From Struthio camelus (lineage: Eukaryota; Chordata; Aves; Struthioniformes; Struthionidae), in NCBI RefSeq assembly GCF_040807025.1, contig NC_090982.1, positions 89,591,463-89,655,462 of the forward strand: DNA of 64,000 nt, read 5' to 3'. The notes under the pieces were generated by a model. That model did not search any database and was not told where the DNA came from. It saw only the letters and a list, made by a program, of their open reading frames with translations. Both the position numbers and the translations under genes were made by a program. Shown piece after piece: positions 47,301 through 55,800 of the stretch (position 1 is the first letter of the stretch; every line of letters starts with the position of its first letter).

Positions 47301-50300
47301 TAAATATTAAAACCATAGTTAGGAGAAATTCATATCCAGTGAAGACATAGGTCTTAAAATTAATGGAGGAGTTAGTATATTTGACTTTGGTTACACATCA
47401 CAGGGGAAAAACAGATGAACAGACAGCATGTTGGCACCCTGCTGACCTCACCACAGCCATTAGAAAACCCTGAGGAACTACAACTCTGTCAAATACATCC
47501 CAGGTTAAGTTGCTAGAAGGCGAGAACAAGCTAAAAGGATAATGAGAGAACAGATTTACACCCGGTTGCCTCCAAGCATTTAGGAAATGAACCCCAGTTT
47601 TTACAGGAACACAGGTTTTCAGAGGTAATCTCCCCTCCTGCTTCAAAACTTAAACTCATCATCCCCCAGAGGAACATATTGTTCCACTGGAGAGAGAGCA
47701 AATTTAAGAATTAAGAAACAAGACTCATTTCAAGAGCTCGAGAAACAATATCATTCTCAATTCACAGTGTTTGGGGCACGGAGTGAACTTTTTTTCTTTA
47801 ATACTCTGAGAAACACTGCAACCAAACTGTGTACCTTCGTCATACAGATTCTGACAACATGAGACAACAGCACTCCCGTATACAGAAATACACCAGTGTT
47901 ACTACTTCTTAACCCATGGACTTTAAAGTTAGCCTAATTGCTTCAGTATCAGTATTACCTGCCCAGTGCCACTGAAATACTTTTAAAGTCATCTTCTTAC
48001 TGTTTCTTTCAGTTTAACAATAGTAATATTGAATTAATTCAGAGTATATTTGCATATATTTTGCACCAGGTGTGTACAAACAGTTCAACTGCAAAGCATT
48101 AATTAACGCAACACAAGGCTAATCTCTCTTAGAGCACAGTAGACAGCTACTAACAAGAAGAATTCAATGCTGACTGTCAATGGGCAGCCCAGTTTTGGTT
48201 GTGGATCATGTCTGGAAGGAAGATTTGAACAGTGAAAACATATACAAGATGTTGAAAGCAACTACAGAATCCAAAGCAGAGAACGAGCTCTCAATTTTTT
48301 TTGCCTCCAAAAGATCACAGAAAGGAGACGTGCTCTAAATCCTTGACAGATTTAGCACAGTTCTTGCAACTTCAGCTGTTCAGAAGTACAACAAATATTA
48401 GACTTGTTTTAAAATAAACACTGTCATCAGAGAAATAAAGAACACAGAAATAATGAATTCAACTCTAGTACAACACATAGCTTTAGAAGGAGGGGGAAAA
48501 AAGCTTTGCAGTTTTTAAATCGACATCATAACTAGAGTGCTTTAAGTTGGCAGTATTAGCTGAAGTCCACTTCTGGATGCTGTGTATTAGGCTGAGGACC
48601 AGTTAGAGCCCGAAACATCTTCCACTGAATGTACCAAACACAGAATTTCTCCATACTAGGACTGAAGAAAGTAGCAAGAGGTCACTTCAATATTGGAGTT
48701 GGTAAGACTTTTGAATACACGTTGGAACTAATACAGGCATGAGGTAGACTTCTGTTTTGCCTAGAAGCGACACATCATCACTTTCAAAAAAGTGTTTCAC
48801 ACCACACTGACTAAACTTGTCAGGAGAGAAGGCCCAGTGCTATCAAAGCTCTGGCAAACAGCGCTGTCCACATGCAACTTTTAATAGACTCCATCTTCAG
48901 GCAGGGTCCATATTCATGCCAGAAGTTAAAAGAAGAGAGGGGACAACGGGGGAAAAAAAAAAAAAAAAAAAGAAAAGAACAAAAAAGGATAAATTCTTTA
49001 TAAGTTGAGCAATGTTCCAATTTATGCCTTGCCTTTAAGAGCAGAAACAAAAGTCCTCTTCAGTTTTTAAATGTTCATATATGAGATTTGCTGTATGTTG
49101 AAAGCAAACTGTAAAAAGAAAACTTGCACACCTACAAAAATATAGCTGAAACATCCAAAAGCAAGCCAAAGTAGTACAGAAAAAGCAAAGCAGATCAACT
49201 ACCTATCATTAAAGTTTCCCAGGATCATTTTGGGTTGGAAAATTAAAAATCCAAAGTGGGTATCCACCACCAGGTTACTGAATTTTAGATTCGAGGGAAA
49301 AAAAAAAAACACACAGCAGCTTTCATCTCATCTGCTACAAAGCTTTTCTTGCAAAACTGCTGAAGACAGATTTGTTTTAAGAAAAAGCATCTCTGAAGAA
49401 AGACATAGAAATTTGTGTTGCCACAGCAGCATATATTGATGCAATATGCCTCTTCCAAAACATAAGCCTTCAGATCTAACATTTCAGACTGTGCACGGAC
49501 ATTTCAAATTTCAGCATGTACACACGTCAAAGCTATTTCCCTTCCAAACCTAACAGATGAACCAACATACAGTGGAGATTAATTTATGTGCTAGGCTTTA
49601 ACTTTCAAACTTGAACCCATTAAAAAATTTTGTGTGAAAAAGAAGTCTAGTTCAAACTCTGTAAGATGGCATATTTTAGTTTAGCCCTTCTAAGTGAAAG
49701 AGGGGAAAAAGGTTAAAAAAAGTGTTTTTTCACAAAGCTGCAAGTGCAAAAAACAGGCAAGAACTTCATATACCATCTTTTCAAGAAATGTTTGACTCCA
49801 ACTAACCTTTCCATCATTGTCAAAAGAATCAAAGAAAACTCCAACACCATTCCATTCATCAGCTGCCCCAAAAACAGGACCTTCCAAGCCTTGCTCTTCT
49901 GTAAACCAGATTGCCTATTTACAGGAAACAAGTGAGAGTCGTAAGTTGAGATCCACTTTTTCATAGCGTGCCCATTTTTTAAGTTATATCAAATTCTTAA
50001 TACCAGTCCATCAGCTCCGATGCGGCCTCTTCCCGTAACTCGAAATGTCACCTCAATCTCCCAGTATTCAAACATTGATTTGTTTTTTGTCCATACTGAT
50101 CCTCTTTGGCTTTTCAAGGATGTTGTGATACGAATCTGATCTGCACTTGGTATGGCATCTAGAAAGGAAAGAAACCAACACTGAACATTCGAGATAACAT
50201 GTATAGCGCGTGCTCAACTAGCCAACTAATTAACCCTCTAAATTCAAAAAATCTCCTGGTGTTCTCAGGCAGAGAGCCGTTTTCAAAATAACTTTAAAGT

Positions 50301-51393
50301 AGAGAATTCAAACAGTGGAGAATTAAAAAAGAAAAGAGCATCCCTTATTCCAAACAACTTAATTACTATTGCTTCATAGAGGACTTATTCACCTTCCACA
50401 TGGGACTAAAATGCACAGAACATTGGCCTTGCTTGAAGGTACCACACTTATTAAAAAAACAAAAATCAACAGATAAAAAACCCAAAAGGTTCAATTTCCT
50501 GCCATAAGCGTCCCACATGATTTTTGAAGCAATCACTGATTTTTCCTCTTGCTCTTTAAAGCGGAGGCAATGCTCTCGTTTCCAGTTTAGTAGTTCAAAA
50601 GAATAATGGGGCACAGATTTTGAGACATCAATTCGCTTGTATTAAATAACATTTATTTTGGGGGTCACCTGCTGGGGGGGGGGGGGGGGGGGGAAACAAC
50701 AACAACAAAAAAAGACAGCTGGTCTACGGACAGCTTCTTTCCTGGCCCTTGGAGCCCGGCGTCAGAAAACTTTCAGAGCCAAAGCCCAGTACGTACGCCC
50801 GGGCGCCAGCCAGCGCCAACTGCGGTAAACGCCGCCAAGAAAGGCGGGAGCCGTGCGCGCGGCTCCCCCGGCAACGGGGCGAGCAGCCTGGGCGCCTCGG
50901 CCCGAAAGCCCCGCGGCACACAGCGCCTCAACGGCGGCGCTGCCGGCGGCGGAGCCGGAGCTGCCCGGGCAGGTTCCGCTTCGCCGTTTCCAGCGCGCGG
51001 AGCCGAGCGGCGGCGGCGGAGCCGGGACCGGGACCGGGCGGCAGCGACACATCAGCGCTGCCCCGGCGGCCCCGCGCACCCCCGGCCGCGCAGGCGGCAC
51101 CACGCGGCGCCCGGGGCCGGCGCCGCCCGCGCCCCCCGCCGCCGCCCTCGGCACTTACTGCCCGTGTGCGCCCAGAACGGCACCGTCCCGTCCGCCTGCA
51201 CCAGGTGCGGCCCCTTGAAGCTGTACTTGTACTCGAAGCGGCGGTGCGGCGCGGCCGCCGCCGAGCCCCCCGCCGCCGCCGCCTCCTCCGCCGCCGCCTG
51301 GCCGAGGGCGAGCGGCCCGCGGCCGAGCGCCAGCAGCGCGCCGGCCAGGAGTGCCGCTGCCGCGGGGCCGCCCCGCTGCGCGCGCGCCGCCAT
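32349..51393 (-). CDS. LMAN1: LMAN1 / ERGIC-53 gene (13 coding exons, whole reading frame)
   Basis: Thirteen exons join in phase into 517 codons plus TGA; the human protein has 510 residues and the same number of coding exons. LMAN1 is a type I membrane lectin that cycles between ER and ERGIC. With MCFD2 it carries factors V and VIII and other high-mannose glycoproteins out of the ER. Seen in order: an Ala/Leu-rich signal peptide (about 1-32); an L-type lectin domain (about 50-275); a coiled-coil stalk (about 288-430); paired cysteines C473 and C482 for oligomer disulphides; a membrane segment (about 486-505); and a 12-residue cytosolic tail ending KKFF, the combined COPI retrieval and COPII export signal. 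The Ca2+/mannose residues corresponding to human D121, D152, N156, H178 and D181 are all present (D128, D159, N163, H185, D188), as are the cysteines at 197 and 237. Intron 8 has a GC donor; the others are GT-AG. No disabling change is seen, so the gene looks intact. Confidence 0.98.
32386..34141 (-). other. LMAN1: LMAN1 intron 12
   Basis: A 1.76 kb GT-AG intron. Its right third is occupied by an antisense CR1 remnant. The frame at 32,910-33,155 has no homology I recognise. Confidence 0.85.
33590..34045 (+). mobile_element. CR1 3' fragment, antisense in LMAN1 intron 12
   Basis: The plus strand follows the CR1 ORF2 C-terminal region and 3' end: CAAGGATGGTAAGGGGCTAA, then TTCAGCCTGGACAACAGAAG, and finally a segment like the TGGTGGAYTCTCCATCCTT and AAGGTTCCTTCCAA motifs. 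It is broken by several stop codons and indels and by an A-rich insertion near 33,836. Confidence 0.75.
34142..34263 (-). CDS. LMAN1: LMAN1 coding exon 12 (cysteines and membrane segment)
   Basis: Residues 466-505: [20 protein letters not shown], then the hydrophobic span [20 protein letters not shown]. Cys473 and Cys482 match the human pair that links monomers into disulphide-bonded oligomers. Acceptor TTTTTAG; donor GTAAGT. Confidence 0.97.
35177..35330 (-). CDS. LMAN1: LMAN1 coding exon 11
   Basis: Residues 414-465: [20 protein letters not shown] then [20 protein letters not shown] and [11 protein letters not shown]. This is the last stalk helix before the membrane-proximal cysteines. Acceptor GTTTCAG; donor GTAATT. 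Confidence 0.97.
35331..41308 (-). other. LMAN1: LMAN1 intron 10 (6.0 kb)
   Basis: AT-rich intron with a CR1 insertion near its exon-10 side, listed separately, and several short T/A homopolymers. No other gene or RNA was seen. Confidence 0.85.
39185..40105 (-). mobile_element. CR1 LINE fragment in LMAN1 intron 10
   Basis: The minus strand carries CR1 ORF2 from just after the RT core to near the C-terminus. Segments such as [20 protein letters not shown] and [20 protein letters not shown] are readable in one 126-codon frame. The rest ([17 protein letters not shown] and [14 protein letters not shown] segments) is interrupted by frameshifts and a CAAA-repeat insertion near 39,605. It lies in the sense direction of LMAN1. 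The copy is more decayed than the one at 15.7 kb. Confidence 0.9.
41309..41379 (-). CDS. LMAN1: LMAN1 coding exon 10
   Basis: A 71 bp exon for [20 protein letters not shown] then NEM and two bases of Arg414, still within the coiled coil. Acceptor ACCCAG; donor GTAAAC. The following intron is the longest in the gene (about 6.0 kb). Confidence 0.95.
41490..41683 (-). CDS. LMAN1: LMAN1 coding exon 9 (coiled coil)
   Basis: Residues 326-390, including [20 protein letters not shown] and [20 protein letters not shown], a continuous amphipathic helix of the stalk. Acceptor TTGTCAG; donor GTGAAT. Only 110 bp separates it from exon 10. Confidence 0.97.
41684..42786 (-). other. LMAN1: LMAN1 intron 8, GC-AG type
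   Basis: On the coding strand the intron runs from GCAAGT to TTGTCAG. The donor matches the U1 consensus at every position except the C at +2, the usual profile of functional GC-AG introns. A GT donor that would keep the frame is not present nearby. Confidence 0.88.
42787..42919 (-). CDS. LMAN1: LMAN1 coding exon 8 (coiled-coil start; GC donor)
   Basis: Residues 282-325 plus one base: [20 protein letters not shown] onward, a charged heptad-rich stretch ending HPDVQGQP. The exon ends CCAG followed by GCAAGT at 42,781-42,786, so the intron begins with GC rather than GT. The nearest GT, four bases further on, would shift the frame. Using GC restores the QPADDLFE junction expected from human QPAEEIFE. 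Confidence 0.94.
43543..43601 (-). CDS. LMAN1: LMAN1 coding exon 7
   Basis: A 59 bp exon for [19 protein letters not shown], the last strand of the lectin domain. It is too short for an ordinary ORF search. The donor could be read as GTAGTA or GTAAGC; only the second keeps the phase with exon 8 and gives the expected GKE-x-PTPD join. Confidence 0.93.
44392..44515 (-). CDS. LMAN1: LMAN1 coding exon 6
   Basis: Residues 221-262: [20 protein letters not shown], then a segment ending [13 protein letters not shown]. Cys237 pairs with Cys197 in this family. Acceptor TTTCCAG; donor GTAACA. Confidence 0.97.
44516..46024 (-). other. LMAN1: LMAN1 intron 5
   Basis: A 1.5 kb intron containing the CR1 3' remnant. 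At about 45,440-45,680 there is a segment with repeat-like character (starts ACCAGTGATTTTTCCATG) that I could not assign securely; a decayed hAT-type DNA transposon is one possibility. Confidence 0.7.
44880..45005 (+). mobile_element. Old CR1 3'-end remnant in LMAN1 intron 5
   Basis: GGATACTGGCCAACACAGAC then TTTCGGTCTGATCTAGTA matches the common CR1 3' end motif GGATACTGGGCTAGATGGAC-CTTTGGTCTGACCCAGTA, in plus orientation and antisense to the gene. Confidence 0.65.
46025..46124 (-). CDS. LMAN1: LMAN1 coding exon 5
   Basis: Encodes [20 protein letters not shown] then [13 protein letters not shown] (residues 187-220). It begins with the ligand Asp188 and contains Cys197, one half of the lectin-domain disulphide. 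Acceptor TTCATAG; donor GTAAGT. Confidence 0.96.
46970..47031 (-). CDS. LMAN1: LMAN1 coding exon 4
   Basis: A 62 bp exon for [20 protein letters not shown], carrying His185 (human H178). The acceptor is preceded by a long poly-T on the coding strand (47,034-47,054 on the plus strand reads as A). Donor GTAAGT. Confidence 0.95.
47032..49806 (-). other. LMAN1: LMAN1 intron 3
   Basis: A 2.8 kb intron, AT-rich. It includes a 19-base A run at 48,953-48,971. Frames at 47,398-47,646 and 48,820-49,050 show no recognisable protein. No transposon was identified. Confidence 0.8.
49807..49914 (-). CDS. LMAN1: LMAN1 coding exon 3 (Ca2+-binding loop)
   Basis: Exactly 36 codons (131-166). It contains [20 protein letters not shown] and then DNDGK, with Asp159 and Asn163 aligned to the human Ca2+-binding D152 and N156. 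Acceptor AAATAG; donor GTTAGT. Confidence 0.97.
50004..50158 (-). CDS. LMAN1: LMAN1 coding exon 2
   Basis: Residues 79-130 of the lectin domain, including [12 protein letters not shown] and the [14 protein letters not shown] strand-loop that carries the mannose-binding Asp128. Acceptor TTTCTAG; donor GTATTAA, a weaker GT donor. Only 89 bp separates it from exon 3. Confidence 0.96.
50159..51158 (-). other. LMAN1: LMAN1 intron 1
   Basis: Exactly 1.0 kb. The exon-1 side is part of the CpG island. A 20-base G homopolymer lies at 50,674-50,693, followed by an AAC-rich stretch. No other feature was seen. Confidence 0.85.
50674..50693. repeat. G20 homopolymer
   Basis: Twenty consecutive G bases on the plus strand, followed by AAACAACAACAAC. 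The transcript would carry C20. Such runs form G-quadruplexes on the G strand and are prone to sequencing and assembly length errors. Confidence 0.9.
51159..51393 (-). CDS. LMAN1: LMAN1 coding exon 1 (signal peptide)
   Basis: Encodes residues 1-78 plus one base. The start is the ATG read from 51,393, chosen because it lies in an exact TISU element and gives a typical signal peptide (MAARAQRGG, then an Ala/Leu core). An Ala/Glu-rich low-complexity linker of about 18 residues follows, then the conserved [18 protein letters not shown] start of the lectin domain. The frame is open upstream of the ATG, but that part is GC-rich and not LMAN1-like. It ends at a GTAAGT donor. The plus-strand frame of 363 codons across it is an antisense shadow. 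Confidence 0.95.
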
Positions 51394-51397
51394 CTTG
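51386..51397 (-). promoter_or_regulatory. LMAN1: TISU / YY1 element on the LMAN1 start codon
   Basis: The minus strand reads CAAGATGGCGGC, an exact match to the TISU consensus SAASATGGCGGC; its ATG is the start codon. TISU elements bind YY1 in DNA and, in mRNA, support initiation without scanning on very short 5' leaders. This predicts a transcription start only some 5-30 bases upstream. Confidence 0.75.
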
Positions 51398-51441
51398 GCC
51401 GTGCTGCGGGCCGCCGGGCGCAGCCAACAGGGCGCCGCCGG

Positions 51442-51446
51442 ATTGG
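51442..51446 (-). promoter_or_regulatory. LMAN1: CCAAT box
   Basis: The minus strand reads GGCCAATCCG about 50 bp upstream of the ATG. With a start site close to the ATG, this is a usable NF-Y position. It is followed nine bases later by CCCTG rather than the CCACG of an ER-stress element. Confidence 0.55.
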
Positions 51447-51532
51447 CCGCGCGCGGGGGGCGGGCCAAGGGCACGCGGCGGGGCGGGGCGGGGGGGCGGG
51501 GGCGGGCCTCGCCCAGGGGCCCGCACTGCGGG

Positions 51533-51612
51533 GGGCGGGGCCTGTCCCGGGGGCGGGGCCGGCCGCGTGGGGCGGGGCCGGCCGCAGGGGGCGGGGCCGG
51601 CCGCGCGGTGGC
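51533..51612. repeat. Tandem GC-box array upstream of LMAN1
   Basis: Three near-identical units of about 19 bp (GGGCGGGGCCGGCCGC plus two to four variable bases) follow a partial copy. Each contains a perfect Sp1-type GGGCGGGGC box and a GGCCGGCC palindrome. A CCCGGGCCCCGGGCCCCGGG block follows near 51,620. Sited about 140-220 bp upstream of the start codon. Confidence 0.8.
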
Positions 51613-51670
51613 GGGGGTCCCGGGCCCCGGGCCCCGGGCGGCGGCGGCGGCGGGTCGCGCGCTGGTGGGC

Positions 51671-52774
51671 GGGAGAGACCAGGTTCTTGTTTTAAAACAA
51701 CACACGTCTGCTTCAGCGGGAATGAAAATATGGACCTGACCCATTCGCTGGGAAAGATACAGTGTCTTCCTCAGTCACACAAAGGATTAAGCAAATGTAC
51801 TGATCCGGTGGTGTATGCAAGCAAAATATCTCTGAGATGAATTTCAAAAGAACTTGTATAACTAAGTATTCTTGGTAACTTAATATTTGTTAATATGGAG
51901 GCAGAAGTATTTCATATTTTGTCTTGTACCGTATTTTCCTTACAACTGTATTCTAAAATATCTGTAGATAATTTAACAATAACTTTTGGTTTTTAGAAGA
52001 CATCTGTGGGAGATGTTCAGGGAATTACGAGTGTTTCCTTGGCACCTAACCAGAGACAGAAAATTCAGCTGTTGTTCCATTCTCTAAAGATCCAAACGTA
52101 ATTTTTCAGGTAAAACTCTGGAGCACTGGGGCTCTACAATAGGCTGCAGTCACTTCAAGAGGGTAAAATGGGTACGCGCCGGAGATCTGAACAGAAGCCC
52201 TGTCCTGTCTGCATCATACACTTGGCAGTAATTTTTGACCTTATCATGCCAATAAAATAATTGAACCATGTCAAGAGGGAACAATAAAAGAAAAGCACTA
52301 GCCTTGACACAGCTCTCTCTCTTACCCTCCCATATGCATAAACAGGTCCGAAACTCTGCCGCGTAGCGGCACTAGCGTGGAAGCGGTTTCTGATTTAGGA
52401 GAACAGACACTGTACTGCATAACTTTATGATTTACATAAAATTATCTCATCCTATTAGTAAGTAAAACAGAACTGTTGTGCAGTTACTCTCACAAATGTT
52501 ATTCTTGCTATCAGTTCACCTGCCGCTTGACTGAAAGCGTCTCCTTGCTTTATACACTGCCTTGGGGTTATTTCATAACTGTTGCAGAGCACGCAAATCT
52601 CCAGGCTGCCTGACGGCAGTCCTTGGGGAGCAGGATTTCCCGGCTCACCATATGGTTATTTCTTAATTACCATATCGTCAGTATGGAAACTCCAGGGAGC
52701 CTGTATAGTCACTGTGTAACTGGCAGTTCAGCTACTCATTTCCCTCAGCTGAAGAAGAAGTAATCAAACTATAA

Positions 52775-52823
<49 letters not shown>

Positions 52824-55800
52824 GACATATCAGCAGGCACATGCATAAACATACTTATGTACGCATACCTGGGCCAAGTTCCAGAAACTCTACGGAAATC
52901 AGACTTTGGAATACTTCTTTTAAAAAGATAGCGAATGAACATTTTCTTCGTCTTTTCCCTCTGTGGCCTTCGGAATAGCTGTCACATGTTTGCTTTTGCA
53001 CGAGGTAAACTCTCAGCCCGGTTGGTGCCGGGTGGGTCTGAATCTGAATGCGAGTCTTAATGTGACCGTGTATATAGCAGAGCAGCTATTCAGGGACGCC
53101 CCAAGAGCGTAGAGTGCCTAAACAGTCTTCATTAAAGTCTAGGATGGTTAAAATAACTACTGTCCAGATCGCTGTGGTCCCACCAAGATAGCTTTTATCT
53201 CATGCACAGGAATGTAATCTCTGCCAGAGATGTCTCTCAGCAGGCTAATTTTACAAGTATACCCTGTACTTTGTGTAATAGTCTGTGAACATGGACCAAT
53301 TTATCATCCTACTGACCCTGCAAATGTATCCCCCCACCCCTATTTTTCTGCAGAATCCACAAATCTGTACACAATTTATACCAACCCAAAGGATTCTTTC
53401 GCGAATACATGTCAGACATTTTCTTCAGCAGCACAAACTGTTGGCAAGCTCAACAAGAGAATTTCTTTGCAGGTTAAAATTGCACATACATAGGAAGGTG
53501 GGCCAGCGTAAATATTGGCTGAGGACGTGACCTCATCACATTTGTCATTAACATAGGCATAATTTTAGAGTGTACTCCTAGCCTGCGGTAAGTAGTACGT
53601 GGCTTGTCTGCGGTGACATGGAGTAGATGAGGTTCACCCCGCTTCAGACATTACATCTGCAGGACAGGCTTGCAAATCTGCTGTGACCACCCTGGGCTCC
53701 TTGAATAATCAGTGCAGAGAAATGATCGCTTGTAAGTCAGGATTCAGCTCGTCTTAAGCAGATGCCTAAAAGACGACAAAGAAACTGCGCCCTGGAAGTA
53801 CCTGTTTCTTTGTACGAGCGGTAGAGCGAGGTAGCTCTGCAGCGGGGCCCCTATCTCAGGTGCCTTCAGTTAAGGCGAATCTCACATGGACAGGCTCCCT
53901 AGGTAATCTCACTTCCCCTTTCCTCAGCAATATCACTCTTTACAAAGTTTCCTGCTTGTTACAGTTCTGACCCATGGTCAGGAAAATACTTGTCAACATT
54001 ATCCATGTTTGCTCAAATGAAATAAGAGTTTGTTTTAGCTGTTAGGCTGACCCTCAGTTCACCTCCAAGCAGCCAAGGACAATCCAGTAGCCGGGCTTTA
54101 ATCATTTGCCAGCTTTCAGAAAGGGAATTTTTTCGATGTGGAGGTGTAAACATTTGAGGACTGCAAAGAAAATACGTGCATGCATTTCAGTCGCTCTCCG
54201 TCAGGGGCTGTGGTAATGACTGCAGACGATAGACCAGCGCTCCTGACAAGCTTTATGTTCACGGCTGCGCAAAGGCAAGGCAGAATTCCTCAACATATTT
54301 GCAGGTTTTTGGAAGACTTTGACTGGAAGGCTTTTCTCAAGGCGTTGACTGAATCTTCCCAGGCACACACATGTACAACATTTCTTGATATTAATTTCAC
54401 AGCAGAAGAGTAACTTTAAACTTTGGATCTAATGAAAATTATTATTATTACAAAAGTTAATATTTCCAAAAGTACTTAAGCTACTTGGGAATCCATGTCC
54501 TTTAAAACTCACTGAGACTGTCAGCTCCGAGGCTGTGCTCGCTTGAAGAGTGTAGGTGTCTAAGTCCTACTGTTACACGGACATATAAATACTTCCGCGG
54601 CTCTGTTGGTTAGAAGCCAAAGTGACTGAGGTGCTTTAGGAATAGGATTTTGGGGTATTTCAAAATCTTTCCTTCTTATAAAAAATACCCCTTCCCCAGC
54701 AATTATGCTCCACACAGAACTCATGTTATCTAGAAGGGAAGAGTAAATGCTAATCCTGCTTACCTGAAGCATATCACGGGCTGCTTTTCCTATGAGCATT
54801 ATTCTCAAGGCTTCTTAGCTTTTCTCCCGATTTAAAATTTTTGTCTGTCCAGTCCAAGAACAGAAACAAAACCTTGTGGTTTACACAGTCAGTAAGGCAG
54901 CACCCAGAACAGCACAGCTTAGACTTTAAATGTTCAAAATATGGAATATCACAAACAATCCAGTTTTCATTACTTACCCTGCACACTCTCACTTCCATCC
55001 TTAGCCCTATTGCAGCTAGAAGAAGAAAGTGGATCTGTTTCCTAGGCTCTTCTCTAAACGAGCTGAAGATAACGAGTCAGAGCTCAGTAGTCCTAAATAC
55101 ACTGCTAATTTTAAGCCCCTTCTGCAAATGGAGTGCAGCCCAAGGACAGGAAACTTTGCTTTTTACCCGGAAGACAGCTGTGTCTGCTGAGTGACAAATC
55201 AACAAATAAATCCTAAACTTCTTTTAGGAACTGATTAATCCTTATCAAGTGGAATTTAATCAAAAGCTGTCTGCTGCCAGACCAAAAGATTGATGCTAGT
55301 ATGTGAAGCCCTCTGTAGCCATTACGCTAAGAGAACTAGTGGCAATATTTCAGAGCTTGCAGTTTTATAGAAAGTTAGAGGGATTTACTGGTTAGGTGAA
55401 AACCTTTTGTAACGGGTTTACAGCCCAGTTATTCTGCTGACAGACAGGTTCACCCAGCCATCTGTGGAGGGGCCATAAACTGTGGCACTCTTTATAGCAC
55501 ATCTGATCTGACCAGGGGCTGAACAGCCCCTTGGACCATGAAGCGGTAAGGAGCCTTGGCTGTCGCTGCAGTCGGGGCAGGGCCCTGCAAGTCTGACACG
55601 GAGCCCGTGGAAGTCGGCAGAGAAAATCCCTCCGACTGAGATTAGGCCTTCTGCGAGAAAGAGTCTTTTTAAGTCAGAGGGTCTGCGCTGTTACAAATGT
55701 ATGAAGGGTTGATCAGAAGCAGCCTGTGGTTCATGGTTGCCTCTTACCTCCTCCTGTCATGGGTGTCATCTTAGAATGGGGCAGGTGGGCAAGCTTCCCG

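Larger units (their letters stand above)
50745..51670. promoter_or_regulatory. LMAN1: LMAN1 CpG-island promoter
   Basis: Very high G+C with dense CpG across exon 1 and both sides, ending sharply near 51,670 where ordinary AT-balanced DNA resumes. It holds many GC boxes, a CCAAT box and the TISU start. There is no TATA box at a suitable position. This fits a housekeeping secretory-pathway gene. Confidence 0.85.

Noticed and set aside
51426-51446. ER-stress element (CCAAT-N9-CCACG) in the LMAN1 promoter
   Set aside because: The CCAAT box is followed at the right spacing by CCCTG, which differs at two of five positions. I kept only the CCAAT box.
50749-51840. 363-codon plus-strand frame across the LMAN1 promoter
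   Set aside because: It is the antisense of LMAN1 exon 1 and its CpG island. The product is Arg/Pro/Ala low complexity and has no recognisable domain.
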